Shown: positions 25,761 to 37,142, counted from the stretch's first letter. The stretch is DNA of 52,565 nt from Thermoflexus sp. (GCF_034432235.1 NZ_DAOUCJ010000106.1:1-52565); one strand, 5' to 3'. The notes: generated from the letters alone by a model not told the origin. Program-made: numbers and translations.

Positions 25761-26219
25761 ATGGCGCGCGAGCTGATGATCCGGGATCCGTTCGACGCGG
25801 CGTTCATGACCCTGCGCGAGGCGATCGACCGCCTGTTCGATCAGGCGTTTGTGCGGCCCTTCGACGGGTTCACCGCCCTGGGCGTGGGGATGCCGGTGAA
25901 TATCTATGAGCTGCCCGACCGCTATCATGTGGCCATCCTGATGCCGGGCGTGCGGCCGGAGAGCCTGGAGGTGCAGGCGCTGGGCTCCTCCCTGACCATC
26001 CGGGGCGAGGTGGCCCTGCCGGAGATCGAGAACGAGAAGAACGTGGCCGTCCTGCGCCGGGACTGGACCGGCGGGCGCTTCGCCCGGACGATTGAGTTCG
26101 GCGACCCCATCGACGCGGAGCACATCGACGCCCGCCTGGAGAACGGCGTCCTGCACCTGATCGTCCCGAAGGCGGAGTCCGTCCGGCCGCGGGTGATTAA
26201 GGTGCAGGTGGCCCGTTGA
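25761..26219 (+). CDS. Small heat shock protein Hsp20 (alpha-crystallin family)
   Basis: 152 residues. The alpha-crystallin domain spans about 45-140 (MPVNIYELPDRYHVAILMPG at the start, ENGVLHLIVPKAE at the end), with a short C-terminal tail, VIKVQVAR, that resembles the I-x-I/V anchoring motif. Such proteins form oligomers that hold unfolding proteins in solution without ATP. The ribosome site AAAGGAGGTGA, 7 nt before ATG 25761, is a near-perfect match to the 16S tail. The gene is monocistronic, bounded by terminators at 25516-25563 and 26236-26266. Confidence 0.95.
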   Translation: MARELMIRDPFDAAFMTLREAIDRLFDQAFVRPFDGFTALGVGMPVNIYELPDRYHVAILMPGVRPESLEVQALGSSLTIRGEVALPEIENEKNVAVLRRDWTGGRFARTIEFGDPIDAEHIDARLENGVLHLIVPKAESVRPRVIKVQVAR

Positions 26220-26235
26220 GGGGCCAGAAGGAGAT

Positions 26236-26264
26236 GGGGGGACGCGGAAGAGCGTCCCCCCTTT

Positions 26265-26266
<2 letters not shown>
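26236..26266. terminator. Terminator between Hsp20 and valS
   Basis: A perfect 10-bp stem GGGGGGACGC (26236-26245) with GCGTCCCCCC (26252-26261), six-base loop, followed by TTTTTA on the plus strand. It ends the Hsp20 transcript; valS, on the other strand, stops at 26265 within it. Confidence 0.9.
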
Positions 26267-28985
<2,719 letters not shown>

Positions 28986-29017
28986 CCGCCACCTCCTCTT
29001 TTTGGCGCCTCGCATTA

Positions 29018-29056
29018 TAAAAACGCCCCCTCCCGTCACAAGGACGAGAGGGGGCG
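29018..29056 (-). terminator. Regulated terminator of the valS T-box
   Basis: On the minus strand CGCCCCCTCTCGTC pairs with GACGGGAGGGGGCG and is followed by TTTTT, 30-odd nt before the valS start. The 5' arm can instead pair with the T-box region as the antiterminator. Confidence 0.8.
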
Positions 29057-29270
29057 GACCTCCCGCGGTACCACCTTGCTTCAGGGGGATGGGCGATCCC
29101 CCTGCCCTCGCGCTGCGGTAACGGGCAGCGCCCGGGTCGGGCTGAGGCCGGGGCTTCCAGCGTTCACCCGACCGGCTCCGGGGCGACCTTCCGCGCGGCG
29201 AACGACAGGGGCTTGCACCGATCCCCCCTCGCTGACGTCGCCGCCTGCGCCTACTCCTCCCCTTCCCCGC
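29018..29270 (-). promoter_or_regulatory. T-box leader of valS, specifier codon GUC (Val)
   Basis: The minus strand carries the hallmark AAGGTGGTACCGCGGG (29077-29062), which pairs with the tRNA acceptor end, followed by the terminator above. The 5' part begins GAGGAGTAGGCG, matching the stem I k-turn region, and has GGTGCAAGCC, matching the apical part of stem I. The likely specifier loop reads GAAG-GUC-GCCC with GUC at 29187-29185, a valine codon matching the gene downstream. Uncharged tRNA-Val should stabilise the antiterminator and allow valS transcription. The exact 5' end is inferred. Confidence 0.88.
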
Positions 29271-29364
29271 CTTTCGGAACTCCCGCTCGATTCCCGCGCC
29301 GGGCCGCGCTGAACCCCGCTCATTGCGCAGAGGGGTCCGATCGGAGGCCGCCGGATCCCGGTGT

Positions 29365-29676
29365 TCAGATGACCTGGAAGCGGCCGGTCGCCCGGACGAT
29401 TTTCTCCTTATAGTTGCGGACGTGGCGGAAGAGCTTCTTCTTCAGCTCCTGCCACTCCGGGCTGGCCAGGATGCGCTGCAGGGTTTCCATGTCCTGGGCG
29501 ATGGCGCCGGTGAGGATCTGGGGGCCTTCCCCATACATCGTATACCAGGCGTCCGTGGGCTCCATCCCCAGGCGCATCATCCCCGGCGCGAATTCCCGGA
29601 CGATGAACTCAAAGTATTCCTGCTCGTGGCCGGGCTTGATGTCCCAGGCCATCAGCAGCTTCACCATCTCCGCCAT
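29365..29676 (-). CDS. Small conserved protein, probable dimeric alpha/beta-barrel fold
   Basis: 103 residues: MVKLLMAWDIKPGHEQEYFE opens with the beta-strand and helix seen in antibiotic-monooxygenase-like and NIPSNAP-like small proteins, and the C-terminus is basic (KKKLFRHVRNYKEKIV). I do not assign a function. ATG 29676 is preceded by GGAGGG about 9 nt upstream; the longer frame reaching upstream lacks such a site. A candidate promoter lies at 29740-29769. The gene stands alone between the valS leader and a small membrane protein on the same strand. Confidence 0.7.
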   Translation of the reverse strand: MAEMVKLLMAWDIKPGHEQEYFEFIVREFAPGMMRLGMEPTDAWYTMYGEGPQILTGAIAQDMETLQRILASPEWQELKKKLFRHVRNYKEKIVRATGRFQVI

Positions 29677-29739
29677 CGCAGCGCTCCCTCCATTCGCACG
29701 GAGGCTCCCGGACCGGTGCCACAGGCTCAGGTTGCTTCT

Positions 29740-29769
29740 ATTGTAGCAAACCCGGACAATCCCCGGCAA
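29740..29769 (-). promoter_or_regulatory. Candidate promoter of the small barrel-fold gene
   Basis: Minus strand TTGCCG (29764-29769), an 18-nt spacer, then TACAAT (29740-29745). Transcription would begin about 60 nt before ATG 29676. Confidence 0.5.
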
Positions 29770-29783
29770 AACGAGGCCAGACT

Positions 29784-30008
29784 TCATCCCAGGCGCAGGG
29801 CTCCGGCAAGGAGGAGGAGGAAGAACCCCAGCAGGAACAGATCGATCAACAGCAGCCCCAGCAGGACCAGGCGCTGGGAGGAAGTCAGCTGCCGGAGAGA
29901 GGAGGAAAAGCGATTCAGCAAAGAGGGGGAAGAACGCTCCTCCACGCTCTCTTCGATGATCTCCCCCTCCGGAACCTCCGAAAGGTGCTGGCGGATGTCT
30001 TCGAACAT
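29784..30008 (-). CDS. Small protein with one C-terminal membrane helix
   Basis: 74 residues. The N-terminal half is acidic (EVPEGEIIEESVEE); residues about 46-70 (LVLLGLLLIDLFLLGFFLLL) form one strong membrane helix, so it is probably tail-anchored with its N-terminus in the cytoplasm. GGAGG is about 6 nt before the ATG. I recognise no family. It lies 98 nt downstream of the NYN-domain gene on the same strand and could be co-transcribed with it. Confidence 0.6.
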   Translation of the reverse strand: MFEDIRQHLSEVPEGEIIEESVEERSSPSLLNRFSSSLRQLTSSQRLVLLGLLLIDLFLLGFFLLLLAGALRLG

Positions 30009-30106
30009 CGAGCGCCTCCTGCCGGGATGGTTTCAGGTCCGAACTCACGGACATGGCCCGGGAAGGGAGATGCCTCCCCGGCCGCCCGTTGGGCCGCCGG
30101 CCTGGC

Positions 30107-30583
30107 TCAACGCTTTCCCTGGAACAACCGCAGCCAGTGTTCCAGCTCCGCCGGATCGACCTGGCCCGGCTTCTCCTCCTCTGCGTCCGTCACTGAGGCG
30201 GCTTCCCCCAGATGGCGCTGCATATAGGCCCGGAACTCCACGGCGGACCAGACGGACGCGCCGTAACGCCGGGCCGCCTCCTGCACGCTCCGATCCGAGG
30301 AAACAACAATCAGCCCCCGGGGGTTGCGCTCCGATCGGATCTGCCGGATCAGGAGCTCATCCGCCGTCACGCCGGAGGGAGCGAAGCGCACCGTTACCCC
30401 GCCCCGGGAGAGGGCGGAGGCGCCGCCCGGAGCGCCCCGATCGAACACCACCGTGATCCGCCGCCCCGTCCGCATCGCCAGGCGCTGGAGCCGCTCCACC
30501 AAGCGCGCCTCATCATCCGGATCCTCCAGCCGGAGATCCGGCATCGCCCCGATCAGATTGTGCCCGTCGATCAGAAACGGCAT
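30107..30583 (-). CDS. NYN/YacP-type PIN-like ribonuclease
   Basis: 158 residues. The opening MPFLIDGHNLIGAMPDL is the NYN signature with its first catalytic Asp, followed by ITVVFDRGAP (second acidic site) and VSSDRSVQEAARRYGA (third). YacP/Rae1 of Bacillus, in this family, cleaves mRNA in the ribosomal A site. The C-terminal tail ends in an amphipathic helix (ELEHWLRLFQGKR) common in these proteins. It is 49 nt downstream of clpC on the same strand and may share its transcript. Confidence 0.85.
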   Translation of the reverse strand: MPFLIDGHNLIGAMPDLRLEDPDDEARLVERLQRLAMRTGRRITVVFDRGAPGGASALSRGGVTVRFAPSGVTADELLIRQIRSERNPRGLIVVSSDRSVQEAARRYGASVWSAVEFRAYMQRHLGEAASVTDAEEEKPGQVDPAELEHWLRLFQGKR

Positions 30584-30632
30584 GGATCGCGTCCAGGTCC
30601 GATGGGGAACCGAATCCGCCGCTGTCGGACGC

Positions 30633-33107
30633 CTACACCTGCGGCACCCGCTCCACCAGCGGAAGCGCCTCCGCGGGTTGCCGCTGGAAGATCAACCCCT
30701 GCTCCCCCACATCGACGACGATCCCATCGCCCGCCCGGAATTCCCCGCGGAGCAGCCGGACCGCCAGGGGGCTCTCCACATGTTTCTGGAGCACTCGCTT
30801 GAGCGGGCGCGCGCCGAAAGCGGGATCGTAGCCCTCTTCGGCCAGCCAGCGGCGGGCAGCCTCGGTGAGGACCACCTGCAGCCCGTGCTCGGCCAGGCGC
30901 GCCTGGATCTGGCGCATCTGGATATCCACGATCTGCATGACATGCTCCGGCGTCAGCCGGTTGAAGATCACGATCTCGTCGATCCGGTTCAGGAACTCCG
31001 GCCGGAAGGTCTCGCGGAGCGCCCGCTCGATCCGCTGGCGCTCCTCCATGCGCTCCCGCTCGGAGGTCGCCGGGAGGAACCCGATCGTGGCGCTGCGGCG
31101 GAGATGCTCGGTGCCCACATTGGAGGTCATGATAATGATCGTATTCCGGAAATCCACCGTGTGGCCCTGGCCATCCGTCAGACGGCCATCGTCCAGGATC
31201 TGAAGCAGCGCGTTCCAGACGTCCGGATGGGCCTTCTCGATCTCATCGAACAGGATCACCCGGTAAGGCCGCCGGCGCACCGCCTCGGTGAGCTGCCCAC
31301 CTTCCTCATAGCCCACATACCCTGGCGGCGCCCCGAAGAGACGGGAGACGGTGTGATATTCCCGATATTCGCTCATATCCAGCCGGACCAGGGCGTCCTC
31401 GTCGCCGAAGAGGTATTCCGCCAGCGCCTTCGCCAGCTCGGTCTTCCCCACGCCGGTGGGCCCCAGGAACAGGAAGGAACCGATGGGCCGCCGGGGATCC
31501 TTCAGGCCCGCCCGGGCCCGCCGGATGGCGTCCGCCACCACGGCGATGGCTTCGTCCTGGCCCACCACCCGCTCCCGCAGCCGCTCCTCCATGTGGAGCA
31601 GCTTCTCCGCCTCCGTCTCCATCACCTGGGACACCGGGATACCCGTCCAGGCCGCCACCACCTGGGCCACATCTTCCTCGGAAACCACCTCATCCAGGTT
31701 GCGCTCCCGCTGCCATTGCGCCCGACGGGCCTCGAACTCCTTCTGAAGGCGCAGGCGGCGCATGCGGATCTGCGCCGCCCGTTCGTAATCCCGGTTCAGC
31801 CCGGCGTGCTCTTCCTCCTGCAGCAACCGCTCGATCTCGGTCTTGATGGCCTTGAGCTCCGGCGGAAGGGTGTTCAGGGCCACCCGCAGCCGGGCCGCCG
31901 CCTCGTCGATCAGATCGATGGCCTTGTCCGGAAGCCGGCGATCCGTGATGTAGCGGTGGGAAAGACGGACGGCGGCGACGATCGCCTCATCGCTGATGCG
32001 AACCTGATGGTGGGCCTCATACCGCTCCCGCAGCCCCTGAAGCATCTGGATCGCTGACTCCACCGAGGGCTCTTCCACGAAGATCGGCGCGAACCGCCGT
32101 TCCAGCGCCGGATCCTTCTCAATATATTTGCGATACTCATCCAGGGTGGTGGCGCCGATGCAGCGGAGCTCCCCCCGGGCCAGGGCGGGCTTCAGCATCG
32201 ATGCCGCGTCCAGGGCCCCGGAGGCCGCCCCGGCGCCCACCACCGTGTGGATCTCATCGATGAAAAGGATGACCTCCCCCTCCGCCCGCTGCACTTCCTC
32301 GATGACCGCCTTCAGGCGCTCTTCGAATTCGCCCCGGAACCGTGCCCCAGCCACCATGGCCGCCAGATCCAGCTGCACGATGCGCTTGCCCATCAACAGC
32401 TCCGGGACGTCATGGGCGACGATCCGCTGGGCCAGCCCCTCCACAATGGCCGTCTTCCCAACCCCCGCCTCGCCGATCAGCACCGGGTTGTTCTTGGTCC
32501 GCCGGCACAGCACCTGGATCACCCGCAGGATCTCCGCCTCCCGGTTGATCACCGGATCCAGCTTCCCCTGGCGGGCCAGCCGGGTGAGATCCCGCCCATA
32601 GCGATCCAGCATCCGGTAGCGGCCCTCCGCCCCCGGATCGGTCACCCGAGCCCCGCCCCGCAGATCCTTGATGGCCTCATAGATCCGATCCCGGGTCACG
32701 CCGGCATCCATCAGAACGCGGGCCGCGGGGGTGTTCCGCTCCGTAGCAATGGCCAGGAAGAGATGCTCGGTGGAGATGTAATCATCTCCCAGGCGGCGCG
32801 CCTCCTCGTTGGCCAGGTCCAGGATGCGCTTCACCCGGGGGGTGATGAACACCTGGCCGGTGCCGCCGAATCCGTAAATCGAGGCGCGCGGGCTGGCCCG
32901 GAGCACTTCGTCCAGCCGCCCCCGCATCCAGTCGACGCTGATCCCCATGCGCTGAAGCAGCTGCGGCACCACGCCATCCGGCTGTTCCAGGAGGGCCAGG
33001 AGGAGATGCTCCGTATCCACCTGGTTGTGGCCGTAGCGCTGGAGGATCTCATAGGCCCTCGCCGCCGCATCCTGAGCCCGTTCTGTGAAATGATCGAAGC
33101 GCATCAT
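30633..33107 (-). CDS. clpC: ATP-dependent Clp protease ATPase ClpC
   Basis: 824 residues. Double Clp-N repeat (about 1-145: DHFTERAQDAAARAYEILQR), AAA-1 with Walker A GEAGVGKT (212-219), a middle UVR-like coiled segment (ERLLQEEEHAGLNRDYERAA) and AAA-2 with Walker A GPTGVGKT (549-556). The short middle region identifies ClpC rather than ClpB. It unfolds substrates for ClpP or acts as a chaperone. I start at ATG 33107 (MMRFDHF), with AAGGAAGG upstream; the longer open frame lies in the leader. A promoter at 33307-33335 gives a leader of about 190 nt. No ctsR or mcsAB genes lie upstream, unlike in Firmicutes. Confidence 0.95.
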   Translation of the reverse strand: MMRFDHFTERAQDAAARAYEILQRYGHNQVDTEHLLLALLEQPDGVVPQLLQRMGISVDWMRGRLDEVLRASPRASIYGFGGTGQVFITPRVKRILDLANEEARRLGDDYISTEHLFLAIATERNTPAARVLMDAGVTRDRIYEAIKDLRGGARVTDPGAEGRYRMLDRYGRDLTRLARQGKLDPVINREAEILRVIQVLCRRTKNNPVLIGEAGVGKTAIVEGLAQRIVAHDVPELLMGKRIVQLDLAAMVAGARFRGEFEERLKAVIEEVQRAEGEVILFIDEIHTVVGAGAASGALDAASMLKPALARGELRCIGATTLDEYRKYIEKDPALERRFAPIFVEEPSVESAIQMLQGLRERYEAHHQVRISDEAIVAAVRLSHRYITDRRLPDKAIDLIDEAAARLRVALNTLPPELKAIKTEIERLLQEEEHAGLNRDYERAAQIRMRRLRLQKEFEARRAQWQRERNLDEVVSEEDVAQVVAAWTGIPVSQVMETEAEKLLHMEERLRERVVGQDEAIAVVADAIRRARAGLKDPRRPIGSFLFLGPTGVGKTELAKALAEYLFGDEDALVRLDMSEYREYHTVSRLFGAPPGYVGYEEGGQLTEAVRRRPYRVILFDEIEKAHPDVWNALLQILDDGRLTDGQGHTVDFRNTIIIMTSNVGTEHLRRSATIGFLPATSERERMEERQRIERALRETFRPEFLNRIDEIVIFNRLTPEHVMQIVDIQMRQIQARLAEHGLQVVLTEAARRWLAEEGYDPAFGARPLKRVLQKHVESPLAVRLLRGEFRAGDGIVVDVGEQGLIFQRQPAEALPLVERVPQV

Positions 33108-33306
33108 CGTGGAGAGCCTTCCTTTAGTGGGAATAGGACCTGCGCCGTTGGGCTCAAACCCGGGAAGGCCGGATGGCCTCCCCCTTTCCCCCCAGGATCC
33201 AGAGGGGTCTTGCCGGGAGCCTGAAGGGACACCGAAGGCGTCCCCACGATCCCGGCTTTGTTTGCGAGCACCCATGACCTACTGCTGAGCTGGACCGTCC
33301 AACCTC

Positions 33307-33335
33307 ATTATAAAGGATCCGGGACGCGAAACCAA
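33307..33335 (-). promoter_or_regulatory. Candidate clpC promoter
   Basis: Minus strand TTGGTT (33330-33335), a 17-nt spacer and a perfect TATAAT (33307-33312). The resulting leader contains two hairpins (GGGGAC/GTCCC and GGGAGGCC/GGCCTTCCC). Confidence 0.65.
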
Positions 33336-33676
33336 ACCGGGGATCTCCTTTCGCACCCCATGGGCGAACTGGCATCCCCGCTGCGAAGGAGGCCTTCTCT
33401 TCTGCCCGCCCCCCGAGCGGCTTCGCTGGACCCCGGACAACGGGGAAGAGATCTTTTGGGGTGGACAGGCGCCGGATGCGGATCGCTTGCATCTCCGGGC
33501 GTTTGTCCGCATGATGAAAGGCGCCCAACGAACTCGCACGGCGCTGTGCAACCGCCCGCGGGGGTCGGGGCTGAACGTCGGGTCGAAAGTCCCTCCCGCC
33601 GACTCTATGGCGAAAGGGCCGTGGGGAAGGGAGGGGCAGGACTTCCCACATCCCTCTATGGAGGGGAAGATCCACC
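33336..33676. other. Gap between the clpC promoter and the plus-strand membrane gene
   Basis: About 340 bp of GC-rich sequence. I see no gene with recognisable motifs; the open frames over it are low-complexity shadows. It should hold the promoter of the plus-strand gene at 33677, but I see no clear match. Confidence 0.35.
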
Positions 33677-34510
33677 ATGCGAGGCCTGGAGCAGCTGATC
33701 GGCATCCTGTTGATTGGGGTGGGCTTGATCTCCTTCCTTCTGACGCGACCGGGAGGGGCCAGGGTCTTTCAAGAGCGACGGGGGAAAGCGCTGTTCGCCC
33801 TTCCCCATCGCCGGGAGTGGCAGGTGATGCTGACCGGCTTCAGTTTCCTGGTCGCGAGCGTGGGCTATGGTCTTCTCCTCTATCCCTACTTTATGGGCCC
33901 ATCCCCTCTCCGGCCCTCGCCGACCCCGCCGGGCGTGGCGCAAGCTCCCACCCCTTCCCCTACCCTGCAGCCCTCCCCATCGCCCATCCCTCCGCGCTCT
34001 CCGGAGCCCTCCCCTCCGGCGCCCACACGGGCCGCGTCGCCCTCCCCGATCCCGGCCTCGCCCACGCTTTCCGCGCTCCAGTGCGACCCCGGCGTGCTGC
34101 AGGCGATCAAGCAGGCGAACGCCGCGCAGGAAGCCTATATCCTGGGCCAGGGAACGCTCGACTCGCTCACCGCGGCATGGGGAGACGCCGCGCCGGAGGC
34201 CCGACGGCAGGCAGACCGCCTGCGACAGGCCGCCCAGGCGATCCGGGCCACGATCCAGGAGATCCGGTGGGAGATCCGCTCGTGCGCTCCCGCCTCGCCA
34301 CCCGGCCCCGATCTCATCGAGGTGCGGACGGAGGAGACCTGGGTCTATCGAGCGGGCCTGGTCTGCCCTCCGGGCCAGCGCGTGATCGTCGACCGCGTGG
34401 TCACCTATCCGGGGGAGATCTACCGGCTGGCCGCCCAGGGAGGCCGCTGGCGGATCACCCGATGGTCCCCCGGGGAGGGAACGCTTCAGCAGGATTGGCG
34501 CTGTCCCTGA
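33677..34510 (+). CDS. Membrane-anchored protein with Pro-rich linker (unknown function)
   Basis: 277 residues. Two membrane helices at about 5-22 and 53-71, then a long Pro/Ser/Thr/Ala linker (about 75-135), then an extracytoplasmic domain. The domain has a helical part (GVLQAIKQANAAQEAYILGQ) followed by a strand-rich part, TWVYRAGLVCPPGQRVIVDR, resembling the ARC6/IMS-like or SCP2-like domains that follow such linkers in cyanobacteria and Chloroflexota. That resemblance is tentative. GGAGGGG lies about 9 nt before the ATG. Its 3' end overlaps plsX by 25 nt in a tail-to-tail arrangement. Confidence 0.75.
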   Translation: MRGLEQLIGILLIGVGLISFLLTRPGGARVFQERRGKALFALPHRREWQVMLTGFSFLVASVGYGLLLYPYFMGPSPLRPSPTPPGVAQAPTPSPTLQPSPSPIPPRSPEPSPPAPTRAASPSPIPASPTLSALQCDPGVLQAIKQANAAQEAYILGQGTLDSLTAAWGDAAPEARRQADRLRQAAQAIRATIQEIRWEIRSCAPASPPGPDLIEVRTEETWVYRAGLVCPPGQRVIVDRVVTYPGEIYRLAAQGGRWRITRWSPGEGTLQQDWRCP

Positions 34511-35592
34511 ATCCGCGCGCCCTCCACGCTGGCCCCATGCGGGGAGCGCGCCGGGGGGATCGACTCCAGACCTTCCCGGATCCGCTCCAGCATTCCTTCC
34601 CTCACCGCCCGGACCGCCATGCGGATGGCATTCTTCACGGCCTTCGCATCGGAGCGCCCGTGCCCGATCACCACCACGCCGTTGACCCCCAGCAGCGGCG
34701 CGCCTCCGTATTCCCGATAATCCAGCTGCTGGAAGACCCGCCGGAGGCTGGGCAGCAGGCACAGCAGCCCGGGAGCGGCGAGGATCAGGCCCGGCAACGC
34801 CAGCGCCAGGCCGAGCCGATCCAGCGCCCCATCGGTCAGCTGCGCCTTCAGGAAACGGGCCAGGAAGGATACCGTGCCCTCGAGATGCTTGATCACCACG
34901 TTCCCGGTGAAGCCGTCCGTGACCACCACCTCCGCCAGACCACGGGATAGATCCTTCCCCTCCACGTTCCCGATAAAATTCAATCCGCTTTCCTGAAGGA
35001 GACGGTAAGCCTCCTGAACCCGGATGGATCCCTTGCCCGGCTCCTCGCCGTTGGAGAGGATCCCCACCCGCGGGTTCGGCCAGCCCAGCACCCGCTCCGC
35101 ATATACGACGCCCATGATGGCGAACTGGAGCAAATGCCATGGCTGGGGATCCGTGTTCGCGCCGATATCGAGGAGAAGGCACGGCCGGTGAGCGGTGGGG
35201 TAAACCGTGGCCAGGGCCGGGCGATCGATGCCCGGGATCCGCCCCAGATGGAACAGGGCCGCCGCCATCACCGCCCCGGTGTTCCCCATGGAAACGAACG
35301 CCTCAGCTTCCCCGGAGCGCACCAGGCGCATCCCCACCCCCATGGAGGAATCCCGTTTGGTTTTCACCGCGATGGTGCGCTCATGCATCTCCACCACCTG
35401 GGAGGCATGGACGATGGAAAACGAGAGGCCTTTCGGGGAATGGCGGGCCAGCTCCGCGCGGATCCGTTCCTCCTGGCCGACCAGGATCACGTGAAGCTCC
35501 GGGATCTCCCGCAGCGCCCATAGCGCCCCCTCCACCGGGACCCGTGGGGCGTGATCACCCCCCATCGCATCCAGGACCACTCGAACCGTCAT
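34486..35592 (-). CDS. plsX: Phosphate acyltransferase PlsX
   Basis: 368 residues. The start MTVRVVLDAMGGDHAPR is diagnostic for PlsX; SMGNTGAVMAAA, LLDIGAN and VTDGFTGNVVIKHLEG are further family motifs. PlsX makes acyl-phosphate from acyl-ACP for the first acylation of glycerol-3-phosphate in membrane lipid synthesis. ATG 35592 is fixed by the family N-terminus; the frame continues upstream without similarity. The last ~20 residues are a variable tail reaching into the converging membrane gene. The usual partners (fabD, fabG, plsY, rpmF) are not adjacent; meaB lies 86 bp upstream on the same strand. Confidence 0.95.
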   Translation of the reverse strand: MTVRVVLDAMGGDHAPRVPVEGALWALREIPELHVILVGQEERIRAELARHSPKGLSFSIVHASQVVEMHERTIAVKTKRDSSMGVGMRLVRSGEAEAFVSMGNTGAVMAAALFHLGRIPGIDRPALATVYPTAHRPCLLLDIGANTDPQPWHLLQFAIMGVVYAERVLGWPNPRVGILSNGEEPGKGSIRVQEAYRLLQESGLNFIGNVEGKDLSRGLAEVVVTDGFTGNVVIKHLEGTVSFLARFLKAQLTDGALDRLGLALALPGLILAAPGLLCLLPSLRRVFQQLDYREYGGAPLLGVNGVVVIGHGRSDAKAVKNAIRMAVRAVREGMLERIREGLESIPPARSPHGASVEGARIQGQRQSC

Positions 35593-35678
35593 GGGGGCAT
35601 CGCTCCGTCTCCTGCTCCTGTTCACGAGAGGATGAAGCGGGCGGCTTCTCCGCCCGCTCCCCGCTCTCCTTCGATGGG

Positions 35679-36695
35679 CTATCGGATATCCTCCAGCAGC
35701 CGCTCCACAGCGGTGTGCAGATCGATCTCCCGACGGAGCAGCTGATCCACCAGGCCGTCCAGACGGGCGCGACCGACCTGACGCACCACCCGCGCCCACA
35801 GACGCTCCCGGGCGAGGGCGGCCAGCTCCTCCGCGATCCGCCGCCGCCTCCGGGCTTCCCCTTCCCCGCTTTCCTCCAGATAAGCCCGGTGGCGCTCAAT
35901 GGCCTCCACCAGCTCCGGGATCCCCCGGCCGGAAGTCGCTACCGTCTGAAGGATCGGCGGCGTCCATCCTTCCCGGGACGGCTCCACGCGCTGGATGGCC
36001 ATCGCCTGCCCGTGGTGGCGAACCACCGCGGGCTGGCCCAGGGAGAGCATGGATCGCAGGATGTGCAGGGTGGCCGCCGCCCCCTCCCGATCCGCCTTGT
36101 TGACCACCAGGATGTCCGCGATCTCCAGGATCCCCGCTTTGATGGCCTGGATATCGTCCCCAAGCCCGGGGGCCTGAACCACAACGACCGTATCCGCGGC
36201 CTGGGCGATATCGACCTCGACCTGTCCCGCCCCCACCGTCTCCACCAGGATCCGGTGGAAGCCGACCGCATCCAGCGCCCGGATGATCTCCCGGGTGGCG
36301 CGGGCCAGGCCACCCAGGCTGCCCCGCGTGGCCATGCTGCGGATGAAGACCCCCGGATCGCCGGCCACATCCTGCATCCGGACGCGATCCCCCAGCAGGG
36401 CCCCGCCTGTAAAAGGGCTGCTGGGGTCCACTGCGACGATCCCCACCGTCTCCCCTCGCTCCCGGTACGCGCGGGTTAAAGCGTTGACCAGCGTGCTCTT
36501 CCCGGAGCCCGGAGGGCCGGTGATCCCAATGACATAGGCGTTTCCCGTGAAGGGGAAGAGGCGCGCGCTGAGCTGAACAGCGGCCTCGCCCCCATCTTCC
36601 AGCATGGAAATCAATCGCGCCAGCGCCCGGCGATCCCCTGCACGGGCGCGCTCGAAGAGAGCCATGGGATCTCGCGTCAAGGGCCGTCCCCCCAT
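35679..36695 (-). CDS. meaB: Methylmalonyl-CoA mutase-associated GTPase MeaB
   Basis: 338 residues. P-loop GITGPPGSGKST (residues 57-68), VAVDPSSPFTGGALLGDRVRM, the MeaB/ArgK signature, TVGAGQVEVDIAQAADT and the guanine motif NKAD. A C-terminal helical region forms the dimerisation arm. MeaB guards adenosylcobalamin loading and protects methylmalonyl-CoA mutase. It starts 9 nt after the B12-binding subunit gene, so the two form an operon. The catalytic large subunit is not in this window. Confidence 0.95.
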   Translation of the reverse strand: MGGRPLTRDPMALFERARAGDRRALARLISMLEDGGEAAVQLSARLFPFTGNAYVIGITGPPGSGKSTLVNALTRAYRERGETVGIVAVDPSSPFTGGALLGDRVRMQDVAGDPGVFIRSMATRGSLGGLARATREIIRALDAVGFHRILVETVGAGQVEVDIAQAADTVVVVQAPGLGDDIQAIKAGILEIADILVVNKADREGAAATLHILRSMLSLGQPAVVRHHGQAMAIQRVEPSREGWTPPILQTVATSGRGIPELVEAIERHRAYLEESGEGEARRRRRIAEELAALARERLWARVVRQVGRARLDGLVDQLLRREIDLHTAVERLLEDIR

Positions 36696-36704
36696 ATGGC
36701 ATCC

Positions 36705-37142
36705 TCAGGGAAGCGCCGGCTCGCCGGCCGCTTTGAGATCCTCCGGACGGATGCCGAAATGCGCGCAGATGAACTGCACAATGGTCTCGGTGCTGGTGCC
36801 CGGTCCGAAAACCTCCCGGATGCCCGCGGCCTTTAGCGCGGGGATATCCTCCTCGGGGATGATCCCCCCGGCGATCACCAGCACATCGTCCAGCCCCCGT
36901 TTCCGGAGCTCCTCCACCACCCGGGGGAGCAGCGTCATATGGGCTCCGGAGAGGATCGAGAGGCCCACCACATCCACATCCTCCTGCAACGCCGCCTCGG
37001 CGATCATCTCGGGGGTCTGCCGCAGGCCCGTATAGATCACCTCGAACCCGGCATCCCGCAGGGCGCGGGCGATCACCTTGGCGCCCCGATCATGGCCGTC
37101 CAGCCCCGGCTTGGCAATGAGCACACGGATTTTACGACCCAT
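36705..37142 (-). CDS. Methylmalonyl-CoA mutase, cobalamin-binding (C-terminal/small) subunit
   Basis: 145 residues, a stand-alone B12-binding domain. The DxHxxG motif is D15-G-H17-D-R-G20, with H17 the lower axial cobalt ligand; SILSGAHMTLLPRVVEEL and VIAGGIIPEEDIPAL are the other cofactor contacts. ATG 37142 is chosen at the family start with GAGG about 7 nt upstream; the open frame continues 35 codons without homology. Split mutases with a separate large subunit occur in archaea, thermophiles and Chloroflexota. With MeaB downstream it points to propionyl-CoA or branched-chain amino acid degradation, which suits the liv operon. Confidence 0.93.
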   Translation of the reverse strand: MGRKIRVLIAKPGLDGHDRGAKVIARALRDAGFEVIYTGLRQTPEMIAEAALQEDVDVVGLSILSGAHMTLLPRVVEELRKRGLDDVLVIAGGIIPEEDIPALKAAGIREVFGPGTSTETIVQFICAHFGIRPEDLKAAGEPALP

